NCBI RefSeq assembly: GCF_000321225.1
Contig: NW_004450481.1
Location: forward strand, 1,723,397 to 1,787,396
Source: Odobenus rosmarus divergens
Lineage: Eukaryota > Chordata > Mammalia > Carnivora > Odobenidae
Reading direction: 5' to 3'
Length of the DNA: 64,000 nt
Shown here in pieces: positions 47,401 through 59,400 of this stretch; positions within the stretch are counted from its first letter, which is position 1; every line of letters starts with the position of its first letter. The notes beneath the pieces were generated by a model. That model made no database searches. It had not been told where the DNA came from and worked only from the letters and a program-made list of their open reading frames with translations. The translations under genes were made by a program, and so were the position numbers.

Positions 47401-50400
47401 TGGGCCCGGAGTGGGCAGCAGGGCCTCACGGCCATGGGTTGCACTCAGCTTCCCATTGACGGCAGGCTGAGCTCTCTGGGTAAAATGAGATATCCTGGTT
47501 TTCTTGCTGACCAGGGAGTCGGTGAAATCAGGAGGCTGTGATCGTTTCTGCAATGGGAGGGAAATAATTTTAAAAGGGAGACTGTCTGGAGCCATTGGTG
47601 TCTCCTGAGAAGTGGCTGGGGAGCAACAGGCCCTGAGCTCATGAGGCCCTAGGAAACCCAGTGCCTGACTGCAAGGCCCAGTATGGCCACAAGGGGGCAC
47701 CCAGAAAAGAGCCAGGCCCCTGCTAACCTAGGCTCAGCCCACCCTGAGGACAGAGCCAAGGAAGGGCAGCAATCGGCGGAACTGGCCAGCTGAGCACTCA
47801 AGAAGGGCCACCTCCAGGGACTGGTCTGAAACATCGCAGCATTCAGCATCATCCCTAGATGATGGGGATGTTGACAGAACCAAGTCTAAAGGACACACGG
47901 CAGCCCCACAGGCTGGGACTCTCCCCAACCCCCATCAGACCCAGAACTACTTGGATCCCCAAGGGACACCCTGTGACATGGTGCAGGCCACACCCCACTT
48001 CACAAGCAAGAAGCCTGAGGCATGTGAGGCGAGGCCAGACCATGGGAAATGGCTAGAGAGCAAGATGGTAGGTGGCAGGCCCACCATCAGGGGGAAACAG
48101 GGTAAGGAGGCTGTCAGCCCTCTACTTTGGCCCAAAGCCAGGGCAGGCACAGACCTGACCTCGCCACAAGGAGGATTCAGGGCCTTGGACATGGGCTGGG
48201 AGCCTCCAGGGCAGAGGAGAGAAGGGGGGTAAATAAGGGACTTGCTACGAGGGGTTCACGAGCCAGGTGGGGACACCTGAGCGCCCGTCCTCACTACTGA
48301 CTAAATCGGCAATGGCCACCACTCACAGGGCCCTGTGCCTGCAGCCAGACCGCCTGATTTTACGGAAACTTCATGTCAGCCCTGGGAGGCAAGTGCACCT
48401 GCCACGCCTGCTGTACACAGAGCACGGGGCTCAGGGCAGTCTGGGAGCCCGCCCTCACTTCGACACACCACCCACAAGCATTAGAGGGAACTGCACTGAG
48501 GGCCCAGGCCCAGGTCCCCAGTCTGGGGAAAGCCCGGCAGTTGCTCACTCACTGAAGAAAATACCTGGCTCTGAACCAAGGGCCCCATGGGCTGCCCAAA
48601 CACTGAGGTGAGGTCAGGCCTGGCCCACTGGCCCCTAGCCCGCCCTCCTCCCTTACCATGGCCGCCACCGCGGCCTCCGCACATTGTCACATCCTCGCCC
48701 ACCGCTCCTACCTGAGGGGGTGAGGCCGAGCTTCCACGTTCCCTGGGAGGACTGGCGGCAGCAGGGTCTCCAGGGAGGCCCACGGCACTCTGCGGCTGGC
48801 AGAGCTTCCTACAAAGGAGAGGTAGGGTAGCTGTACAGCCCCACAACCTGTGGGGCATGTCCAGGCCCACCTGCCTTCCCACTGACACCACACTGTCCTG
48901 CCTACACCCAGTGATTCAGGGTGGGCCCTGCCATCCCGATGAACCAGAACAGGGTTGAGTACACTGGGTACCTCAGGGCAGGGCAGGCAGAGAGCAGCCC
49001 AAACACATCCCAGCCCAGGCTCATCCACAGCCCGAAGGACTGCCCATTTGGTGTCCCGTGTGCCCAGAGAAAGCTCAGTGGACCACCCACTCATCCAGAC
49101 ACCCATTACTGTGGAAACCAGAAACCCGAGGAAAATTGACTGGATATTCAAGCTTTGTGCTGTGTCCCTGTGGGAGATGGGTACACTGGGGCACTGGCCC
49201 CTCCTTTTATTTTATTTTATTTTTTTTAAAGATTTTATTTATTTATTTGAGAGAGAGAGAATGAGAGATAGAGAGCACGAGAGGGAATAGGGTCAGAGAG
49301 AAGCAGACTCCCCTGCTGAGCAGGGACCCCGATGCGGGACTCGATCCCAGGACTCCAGGATCATGACCTGAGCCAAAGGCAGTCGCTTAACCAACTGAGC
49401 CACCCAGGCGCCCTGGCCCCTCCTTTTAAAAACAATCATTCAGGGGCGCCTGGGTGGCTCAGTCGTTAAGTGTCTGCCTTCAGCTCAGGTCATGATCCCA
49501 AGGTCCTGGGATCGAGCCCCGCATCGGGCTCCCTGCTCGGCAGGAAGCCTGCTGCCCCCTCTCCCACTCCCCCTGCTTGTGTTCCTGCTCTCGCTGTCTC
49601 TCTCTGTCAAATAAATAAAATCTTAAAAAACAAAAACAATCATTAATCCTAATAATGCTTACTGCAGGAACTTTAGAAAATGCTGAAGGGGACTGAGATG
49701 CCCTAGCATGACAGGAAGGCCTCCCGGATTCAGGACCGACCTTCCTAGGAGCCAACATGACAATATCTCCTCAAGGACAACAGGGGCAGCCACCAGCCTA
49801 CCAGTACCTGAGCGTAACAATGCAGCCAGGGACGAGGGAAGAGACACCCCAACACTCAGAAGGGCAAGTGGAGGCCCCACTAGCGACCCTGGCTTGAGGG
49901 CCCTCTCTGATCCCCTCTCATTCCCAGAGGCTGCGAGTCTCACGGGAACCCAGCAGCCAGCCCGGTGCCAAGTGTGGTGCTGCGGGCCCTCTGTGTGCTG
50001 CCGGGGTCTGGGGCTACAGGGAACGCGTCTGCACTGCTCTTAACCAGTGACGAGCCGAGCAGGCCTCCTTAACAGACAACCACATGACAGACCGCTGCTC
50101 CGGTCCCTCCGTGGTGGCCCCAAATGTGAGGAGAGCCCCAGGAAAAGTGCCTGCAACGTGCAAGCACTCACCAGGGGCCACGCAGTTCCCATGGCCAAGA
50201 CGGGTACCTCAAATTTTCTGTCCAGCCACATGGAAGCAACCACAGGCATTGACATCTGCTCTCTTTCCAGCCTCCACTGAACAGGCATGAAGAAGAAAGG
50301 GAAAAGAGAGGAGCACGGTCCAACGCTGGAAGCGGAAGCGGTGACTATCTCATAGGATCCAAGAAAATGGGGCCCCAAGCCATAGTACCCCACGGGCCTG

Positions 50401-53400
50401 GGCTCAGACTCTCAGAGACCTCAGAGAAGGGGCTCCTGCAGGGCTGTCCCCGCTCTGCTCTGGGGCTGTGGGGAAGGAGCCCAGCCTTCTCTACGAGGCC
50501 AGGAGGCTGCTCAAGACACACCTGGACAATGGGATGGACAGAGGTATGGCCTCAGGAGACTGAGGAAACAGAGGGGTCCATGGGGGCGGGTTTCAGAGAA
50601 ACCGAGGCAGCCCTCCTGAGGAAACGGAGCCACTCAGGAAAGCCTTGAAGGGCTGCACCTAGGCCTCCAGGTAACAAATGTCAGAGTCCAAAAGAGACAA
50701 GAGAATGCATTTGAAAGGGAAGAGAGACTCTATAAGCAGATGAAAACTTTCAATCCACAATAGAAACACCAGCCTTAATATCCACAGAAGACAAAGGACT
50801 TGAATAGACATTTCTCCAAAGATGATACACAAATGGCCAATAAGCACATGAAAAAGTACTCAACATTATTAGTCATCAGGAAAATGCAAACCAAAACCAC
50901 AATGAGATATTTACCTCACACCCGCTAAGAGGGCTAGAATAAAACAAAACAAGAACGGAAAATAACAACTATTGGTGAGAAAGTGGGGAAACTAGAAAAC
51001 CTTTTTGTGTGTTGCTGGGAGGGGAAATATAAAATGGTGGAGCTGTTGTGGAAAAAAGTTTGGCAGTTTTCCAAAAACCTCAACTCCACTCCTCCTTCTA
51101 TACCTGAGAGAACTGAGAATCTATGTCCATACAAATCCTTGTACACAAATGTTCACAGGAGCACTATCCACAATCACCAAAAGGTGGAAACGACCATCAA
51201 CAGGTAAGTGGATGAACAAACGTGGTGTATATCCACACACAACAGATTACTGAGCCATAAAAAGGAATGAAGCTCTGATACGTTACAACCTACATGAACC
51301 TTAACTGTACACCGTACGCTGAGTGAGAGAAGCAAGTCACCAAAGACCACATGTTGTAAGAGCCCACTGATACGAAACGTCCAGAACAGGGAAATCCATA
51401 GAGACAGAAAGATGACTGGTTGCTGGGGGGGGGAATGGGAGTATCTGCTAACGCGGGGTTCCATTTTGGGGTACACATTCTGGAACTAGTAGAGGCAGCA
51501 CCTGTACAACACTGTGAATGTAATTAACACCACTGAATTTTGAGAAAGAAGAACAAGTCTGGAGGCATCACAATCCCAGATTTCAAGATACACTATAAAG
51601 CCGTAATAGTCAACACAGTATCGTATTGGCACAAAAAACAGACACAAGGGGAGTGACCATAGGGCCGGGCACGGCTGCCGAGGCCTCATCGTGCACTGGA
51701 ACACCTGGGACAGGACGGGCCCCAGCAGCTACACGAGGAAGAATCAAAATGATGCTGTAAGTGGGTGTCCATGTAGAGCAGAGCCTCAGGGGCCCAGGCC
51801 GACCTGGAAGCATTAGCATGCTTAACTCCGGTATGAATTCTGAACAAGCTGTAGGAAAAGGAGGCGGCCCAACTTCTGGGGTGATACTTGTCCCCACAGG
51901 CAGAAATACCCCAAGGCCCTATTTTTCCTTCTTGCTTCGAGGCTTCAAGAACCGCTGTAAATGGGGTTTTCTTCAGGGAGGGAACAACCTAAATTGAAGA
52001 AAAAAAACTGTACAGACGGGTGGCTGGGGTAATCTTCAGTGTGGTTGTACGCATCGGGGATGCTGACCCTGACCTTTGCACACCAACCGGCTCGAGGTTC
52101 CAAGGACAGTAAGTGCGGCTGGTAACAAGCGGTTTCTGGCACAGCTGATCCCTAAGCTGGCCCGTGCAGACAGAGAGAGGAACACCATGCTTGCCCAGGA
52201 GAAGGCCGAGTGCCTTGGGTTCACACGAGTCCTGGCAGCTCACTCAGCGGAGCAGGGATTAATATGAGCCAGGAATTACACAAAGCTCCAGAGCCGTGGG
52301 CGCCTGGGTGGCTCAGTCGTTAAGCGTCTGCCTTTGGCTCAAGTCATGATCCCCGGGTTCTGGGATCGAGCCCTGCACTGGGTTCCTGCTCCACAGGAAG
52401 CCTGCTTCTCCCTCTTCTACTCCCCCTGCTTGTGTTCTCTCTCTCGCTGTGTCTCTCTCTGTCAAATAAATAAATAAAATCTTTAAAAAAAAAAGCTCCA
52501 GAGCCGAGGATTCCTACCGACCCCACCTACACACAAACACACAAGGCTACTTGCTCTTGGCCAAGTCCCTTCTGGAGAGCTCTGTGTGGCCAAGGCCCTT
52601 GGGGTCTGAGAACAGCAGCTAGCTGACAAGAGGCTCTGAAGGGAGGGAGGCCAGGAACAGCCTTACAGGGTCCTTTGTGTGTCCCTCGTCACCTCAAAGC
52701 ACTTGGTTGGGTAAATTTGACCATTTCAACACCAGACTCTTTGACCAAAAATGTTTGATGGATGAAAACACCTGTAGGAGGTGACAGTACCAACCCGACA
52801 TGTTTAGCTAGGGGGAACAGGAGACACCAGAGAGGGGATGGGGGTAGGAGTGGTCTTCTACTGAGAACAGCTCCTCAGCCTCCCCAAGACCTTTGGACAG
52901 CCAGATCAGTGACCCCAGGCTGGCTCGGAAGCAGGTACTGGCTTGGGGAGGAGTGTCCTGCAGGGCTGAGGAGAAACTCTGGGTTCACCTAGAATAGCCC
53001 CAAGTCTACACGCAATTACTGCTTTAAACAGCTGAACTTAAAAAAAAAAAAAAAAAAAAACCAACCTCATAAATAACTCAAGTCCCTGAGAAATCATTTA
53101 AAGACTAATTAGTGTATCAGCCTGCTCTGAACAGTGATTCACAGCCCGTGCTCCCAAGTCAGGCATCAGTTGAGAAGGAAATCATTAATTGCTCACCTGA
53201 GCCAGGCAGGGGCCTACTTAACCACTCCTCCCCTGAGCCACCAAGGCCACTCCTGACCTCAGGTCCCAATTAATCTGAGAGGGAATGTGTTTAATTAATG
53301 TTACTTAATCACGCCTGTGGGGAGTTTTATTTTGCTTTGTTTCTCTGCTTCAAGTTCTTGAGAGGTTCTTTTTAAGAAGGAGGTGGCCTGTAGCCGAAGC

Positions 53401-56400
53401 CTGTGGGGATGCGCAGGTTTTGGAAGGGAGCTTGATGGGAAAGGAAGTGTGGAACAAGCTGGGTTGACTGAATACTTCTGTCTGGGCATTCTGGTGTTCG
53501 GGTGGGTGACTTGCACCCTCCACTCCCTTCAACAGGAGCTGACCTTTCCCCCAGTAGGAGGCCACAGTGGGCTGGCTCGGCTCTGTGGTGTCCCAGGTAG
53601 TGGGAAAGACTGCTAGAGAGCCTCCACAGATCCTTCCATCCTGCTCAAGGGCCCTGTGGCCTTTGGGACCACACTAGGCCACCCCGGCATCCTCAGGATG
53701 ACATCTGCCCCAGAACCAGGGTGTGGGGACATGCCCAGGCATGGGAGGCAGCATTACCGGACAAGCATCCGCTTCAACAGCTGCTGGTCCCCTTCCGAGT
53801 AGCCAGGCCAGTCCTTCTGCACATCCTTATACACACAGTCCTTCAATGTGCATGTGCCATCCTTGGCATTCACATTGGCCACCTGTAAGACAGAGACAGG
53901 ATCAGGGGCACCTGGGTGGCTCAGATGGTTAAGCGTCTGCCTTCGGCTCAGGTCATGATCCCAGGGTCCTGGGATCGAGCCCTCCATGGGGCTCCCTGCT
54001 CAGTGGGGAGTCTGCTTCTCACTCTCTGCCCCTCTCTCTTCTTGTGCTCTCTCTGACAAAAAAAAAAAAAAAAGAGAGAGAGAGAGAGAGACAGGATCAT
54101 CTTGCCAGAAGCCCCAGGAGAGGCAGAAGTTACTGAAAACATTTGATGGAGGGTGGGGGGCAGAGACACACAGGGGGAAAGAGGACAGCACCCCCCCATC
54201 CGCTGCACACTGGGGCAGCAAGCCTTGGGATGCAAAAGTATCAGAACACCAGGTCCTGACGCACATGTCTTATAGCTGCTGGAAGAAAGGTTGGCTCTAA
54301 AGCAAGGGGGGCTGCCTTTTTTTTACACAGGACCCCATCACCAGCCTCCCCTGTTATGGACTGAATGTTTTTGTCTTACCAAAATTCATGTTAAATCTCA
54401 ACACCCAAAATGATGGTATTAGGAGGTAGGGCCTTTGGGAGGTGATTAGGTCATCAGGGTGGAGCCCTCATGAATGTGAACAGTGTCCCTCTACGAGAGA
54501 CTCCAGAAGGCTCCCTCCCCACCCCTGCCATGTGATAACCCAGTGAGAAGACAGTCTGTGAACCGGGAAGGGGGCCCTCACCAAACACCCAGTCTGCTGG
54601 CGCCTTGATCTTGGACTTCCCAGCCTCCAGAACCGTGAGAAGTAAACATCTGTTGTTTATAAGCCACCCAGTTTGTTATTCTGGTACAGCAGCCTGGAGA
54701 GACTGACACCCCCTCTTGGATACGCACTCCTGTGGCAGAGATGGTGGCGGGTGGGGGAGCCAGGGCCTCCAGGGGCCAGGCTACGTCCACCTTCCCCGCA
54801 ACCAGCTAGCCCTGCCCCACTTTGTTGGCCGCGGAGAGCTGGCGCGGCAGCTGATGTTTTTCACTATCACGGGCTTCTAAGAGGACTCCAGGTCACAAGG
54901 GTTTCCTCAGGGAGCATTTTTTAATGGCTAAGTAATATTCCACCAAGCATGTGCACTGTGATTTACTCAAAGATTTATCCTTTGTTGGATGCTGACACCA
55001 CTTCCAGTTTCTCTGTAGCATAAACAGACACCGCTGTGTGCAGGTTTTTCCATGCTGGTGATGGCTTCCTTCGGCCAGCTTCCCAGAAGTGGGATTAGTG
55101 GGTCAAAGGCTCTGAACATTTTTATGGCTCTTGATGCGTTTTGTTAAAATGCTCTCCAGAAGAGCCACCCACCCGTCAACACTCCCACCCACAGAGGATG
55201 AGCCTCCGGGTTTCTCTGAGGCCCCGCCAGCACCGGAGACAGATGCTTTAAATCTTTGCCTTGGATGTTTTCACAGAAGGAAGAGAGAAGGTGCCTTTGA
55301 AGAGTGCGGTTTCATCTGTGCTGTTCATCGGAATCCCTGATCACTTGGGGGAGGCTGGAAATGACCAGCCTGTGCAAGGCCCAGCCCACAGAATCCCCCG
55401 AGACCTTCTCCTTCCTCAAGCTGCTGGGGTCCTGCTACTGCCCACAGCTGCCGGGGAGGACACGCTGGGTAGTAAATACAGAAGCACAAAGCAGATGGGG
55501 CCACTCAAGAAATCAGAGTGGACATGGGGAGGACGTTCTGCCCACAGACACCAGATAAGCTGCCCCACAGGAGGCTGCTGAATCCGAATCAATCAGAGAA
55601 GCCAGAGCCCAGCACGGTGCCTCTCTGATCCTGGGAAAGGGCTGGGAGCAACGACAGCATCTCAGAGGTTAAAAAAGCAGGCACCCCGGGCAGAACAACA
55701 TCAGTACCGACAGATCCCTAGCTCTTCGGAAAACTGAGGCTGGTGTTCTGGCCACATTTGAGGATTGCTCAGAGGATAAATCTCAGGTGTAACTGTGTGC
55801 TCTGTCAGCCAAGTTTCACATTCTGCATTTGAGGGGCTCATGTGCTTCTTCTTTCTTCTGGGAACAAACAGGGCAAGAGAGGAAGGTGGGAGCAAGGGCA
55901 TTTCCAAGAATGCCACAGTAGGGGTTGATGGCCGCCTAACTGGACAGCAGTGTGGGCTGCAGCACGTCCAAGGGCAGGCCTGTGTCTTCAGTCCTGGCTC
56001 ACATCTAAAGACCCGGCATTTTGCCAGCCCTGCCTCATTCTCTCCGAGTTCCAGCCTAGGGGGAGGGCCTCCACTGTGCTTCCCCCGAGTTCCCAAGGAT
56101 AAGGCTGACACCTGTGACTTTCCAAGGAAACAAACCCCCCAGGAACATCATTCCTGGTTCTGGAGCTTTCTGGATGCTTTGGCAAGCCCCTCTGCCAAAG
56201 AAAACTTCTGAGCCATGTAGCTACATAGCTATCTTCTAATAGGCCTTGAGCCAACTCATATGCTCAAGAGGAAGAAACTGCGCAGCTTGGTTCTCACCTG
56301 CACAACCTCTGAGCGGGGCACAGTGGCTCAATGGCCAAATCCAGGGGCGCCTGGGTGGCTCAGCTGGTCAGGCGTCTGGCTCTTGATTTCGTCACGATCT

Positions 56401-59400
56401 CAGGGTCGTAAGATTGAGCCCCGTGTCGGGCTCCATGCCGGGTGCGGAGCCTGCTTAGAATTCTCTCTCCCTCTGCCCCCCTCCCCGCTGCTTGCACACA
56501 CACTCTAAAAAAAGAGAGGCCATATCCACACAGTTTCCTGGCAAGTGGAGCCCCCGAGGCCAGGGTCCCAGTGAGATGAGGGGCAGCGAACCCCGTGGCT
56601 CATCCTCAGATACAACTACTGATTATCTCAGCATGTGAGTTTTGCACTGTCTGCGCGCCCAGAGCATCTGAGGCAGGATGCAAGAGGGGCAAGTGAGCTG
56701 GTGGACAGAACCCGTAGAGGTGCGACCACACCTCCTCCGCAGGACGGGACTGTCCACTGCCAGCCGTGTGAACCTCGCGGCAGGGCTCCGAGGTATCTGC
56801 ATGGCCCAGCTGATGTGGGGAAGCCAGAACAAGCTGTTCAGCTTCCCAGGGCTCCTCAAGCTCCCTCCATGGGCTTTGGGAGACAGGGAAGGGCCTAGGG
56901 AAAGCAGCCAGGCCCACAGCTCTTGCTCTGAAGCCTGAGCTGTTCTCTAACAGCAGGCTCCATCTGCAGACGTCCCATTCCCTCCAGCTCAGCCTTCCAC
57001 CCCTCAAGAGGTACTGCCGGCAAGCTGTGGTCACACGTGCCAGCCCGAGGGTCCACAAGTGAAGGGGCCACGCACGGCTGGTGAGTGGCAGGGAAGCCCA
57101 CCTGACTGAGGAGCCTGAGCTCTTGTTAACTCACATCTGTGGTTACCCAGGCTTCTTTTGATTCTAAAATCAGGCAACTAAAGTCTAGGATCCTCTGTGC
57201 TGTGCCTGCTGCCTGTGTGTTAGCAGACAGTGTGGACAAGGGTGCTGACCTCACTCTAAGCCATCCTCATTGCCACTGGACAGCAAGCACCACAACATGG
57301 GACATGTCCGTGACAGCCCTAAGCATGTCCTAACCCAGGAGGCCGAGGCTCTGAGGCAGGCTGAGAATCTTGGAAGAGACCTCGGGAAGGGCCCTTTCCA
57401 GCCTGCCCTGTGTCCAGACCCTGTGCAGAGGCCACTTGAGGCTGACTGGACCCTCAACCTGGCCCCGGGCAAGCACGAACCTGCTGGAGGAGGCCATCCA
57501 GCGCATCCTTGTCCGCCTGGGCCAGGCCGTCCTTCTGTAGCCGCAGCAACAGCTCGGCCTTCCGGTAGGGCCTCAGTGCCAGGAGGTGCAGCACCCGGTC
57601 ACGGAAAGGCCTCTGAGACACCCCACTGCCCCCGCTAATGCCACCAACACTGCTCTTCTTGATGGCACTCGCCAGGTTGATGGGGGTCGCCCGCTTCCGG
57701 GAGGGCACAGCATCCGTGGCCCCCGGGGCTGGTTTCCGAAACTGAACCTTCTTGCCTGCAACAAGAGCCAAGGCATTAGGGATGTGAGGGGGTGGGGGGG
57801 CCTCTGTGCCCCTCTGCCTGGGGTTGATGCCAAGTTCTGAGCGAGTGCATGGATGCCCACTGATGGCCACCATCCCGAGGGGAAGGCAGTTCAAGCCCCG
57901 TCCAGCCCAGCCAGCTTGGTGGGGACCCAGGACAGCTGAGAGCACCACCTGCTGACCACACACAGCTCATCCGGCACTTGCAGGGCCCCCGGTGCCAGAA
58001 GCAGGAGCTGCAGGAAACAGAACGGACTTCATCACAGGCAGCCCGACCACTGCAGGGAGAGGGGGCTGATGGCAAAAAGAGTGGGGGTTCCTGAATGGCC
58101 AGAGGGAGATGCCCCCAGAGCCTACACATCACAGCACTGTGCTGGCCCCACAGGATCCCCCATTCTCTTTTATGGACAAGGAGTGAACAAAGGCATCAGG
58201 CTGCTTGGACAGCTTCTCTGGAGACCCCAGGGTAGGAGCAGCTCCCCAGCTGCAACCCTGCCGAGCGCTTCTTGGGCAGACATGCCTGTGCTCAGAGTCC
58301 CAGGGGCAGTAGCCTGATCCCCTACCCTTCTAGTGCAAACAGACTCCAGCTCTGCTCTGGAGGGAGGGGCCTCCACTCAGAAACCGTTAACTACCCCCTG
58401 GATAGCAGCACTGCCACTGAGGGAACACGCACGGCCAAGGGACGACAGCGCATGCTTCATGACCTTGGGCCAGAAAGCTCTCTATGAGGATGTTTTTTGC
58501 TCTCATCCCTTAAATCTCATTTGTCAAATTAACACAGGAAGAAGTGCTGTCAGAATCCTCAGGTCCAGGCTTTGTCCCCAGAGGACCCAGCTGATGGGCC
58601 AACGCAGGGTCAGGGAGAGGCCTGACACAGTGGGACAAGCATGTCTGTCTTCAGAGGCCAGGTGACAAGTGCTTCCGCCAGAACCAAAACCACTGCAAAA
58701 CTCCTGCTGTACCCAAAGTGGCAGAAGCCACATTTCTGACCAAGTTTTAGGCCGAAGGACCAGAAATTTACCGAGATGTATACGTATGTCCACATCTGCA
58801 CCTCGAGGTGAGAGCAGGCAGGGGAAGCATTTTTGGATTTTGGCGACTGCTCTCGTGTGGCTGTCTCCAGCAGCGGCCACAGCCCAGAGCACAGGCTCCC
58901 TCAGCACGCACGGCCACGTCCACCCGGACGCAGCAGTCACTGGCGACACAGACTCCTGCACGGACATCTGGGGTTTCATTCAGAGTCAACCCCACTGCCA
59001 AGCGAGTGAAATCATGTGCTCCTTTGGGGGGCTTTGAAATCCTCCTAACTTTTCTTAAAAAAGAAAAAAACCCCCAAAGCCATCAAGGTCCTGGTTTGCT
59101 GTGAGCCATTTTGAGCCTCCCTTAGCCCTAACACCCTTCCCCCCAGCCTTGAATCCTCATGACTCTTGAACTTGTCTGGACCTAGGTGCTGGGAAGACTA
59201 AAGCAGGAACGGAGCTTCCTACAAGTAAACACTTTTCATGCTGTTGGTGTCTCAACTTCACCAAAACTGTTTCCGAGCAGATGATATGCCGCCAGGGCCT
59301 TCTCATCCAGCAGGGAGTCAACACATTTCCTTCCTAGGTGCGACTCGACGGTCCCTCATTGGCCCCAACCCAGCAGCAGGCCACTTGCCACAGGGTAGGT

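Larger units (their letters stand above)
48809..53757 (-). other. ELL: Large ELL intron, repeat-rich
   Basis: About 4.9 kb. Holds three SINEs, LINE-1 fragments (50700-51650), an A20 run at 53041, and a TAAT-rich region at 53090-53330. The short frame at 52076-52267 shows no domain I recognise. Confidence 0.8.
53883..57480 (-). other. ELL: ELL intron upstream of exon 53758-53882
   Basis: 3.6 kb. Contains a SINE abutting the acceptor (53905-54086), a MaLR-type LTR (54350-54712), an antisense LINE-1 piece (54915-55190) and an older SINE (56344-56512). The rest shows nothing I recognise. Confidence 0.78.

Noticed and set aside
50700..51650. LINE-1 segments as a possible active element
   Set aside because: Short, rearranged, full of stops, with no ORF1 or 5'UTR; fossils only.
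53041..53060. A20 run as a retrocopy tail
   Set aside because: No SINE body, cDNA-like sequence or target-site duplication found next to it; probably a simple repeat.
54350..54712. LTR as part of a provirus
   Set aside because: No second LTR or internal gag/pol/env-like sequence nearby; a solitary LTR.
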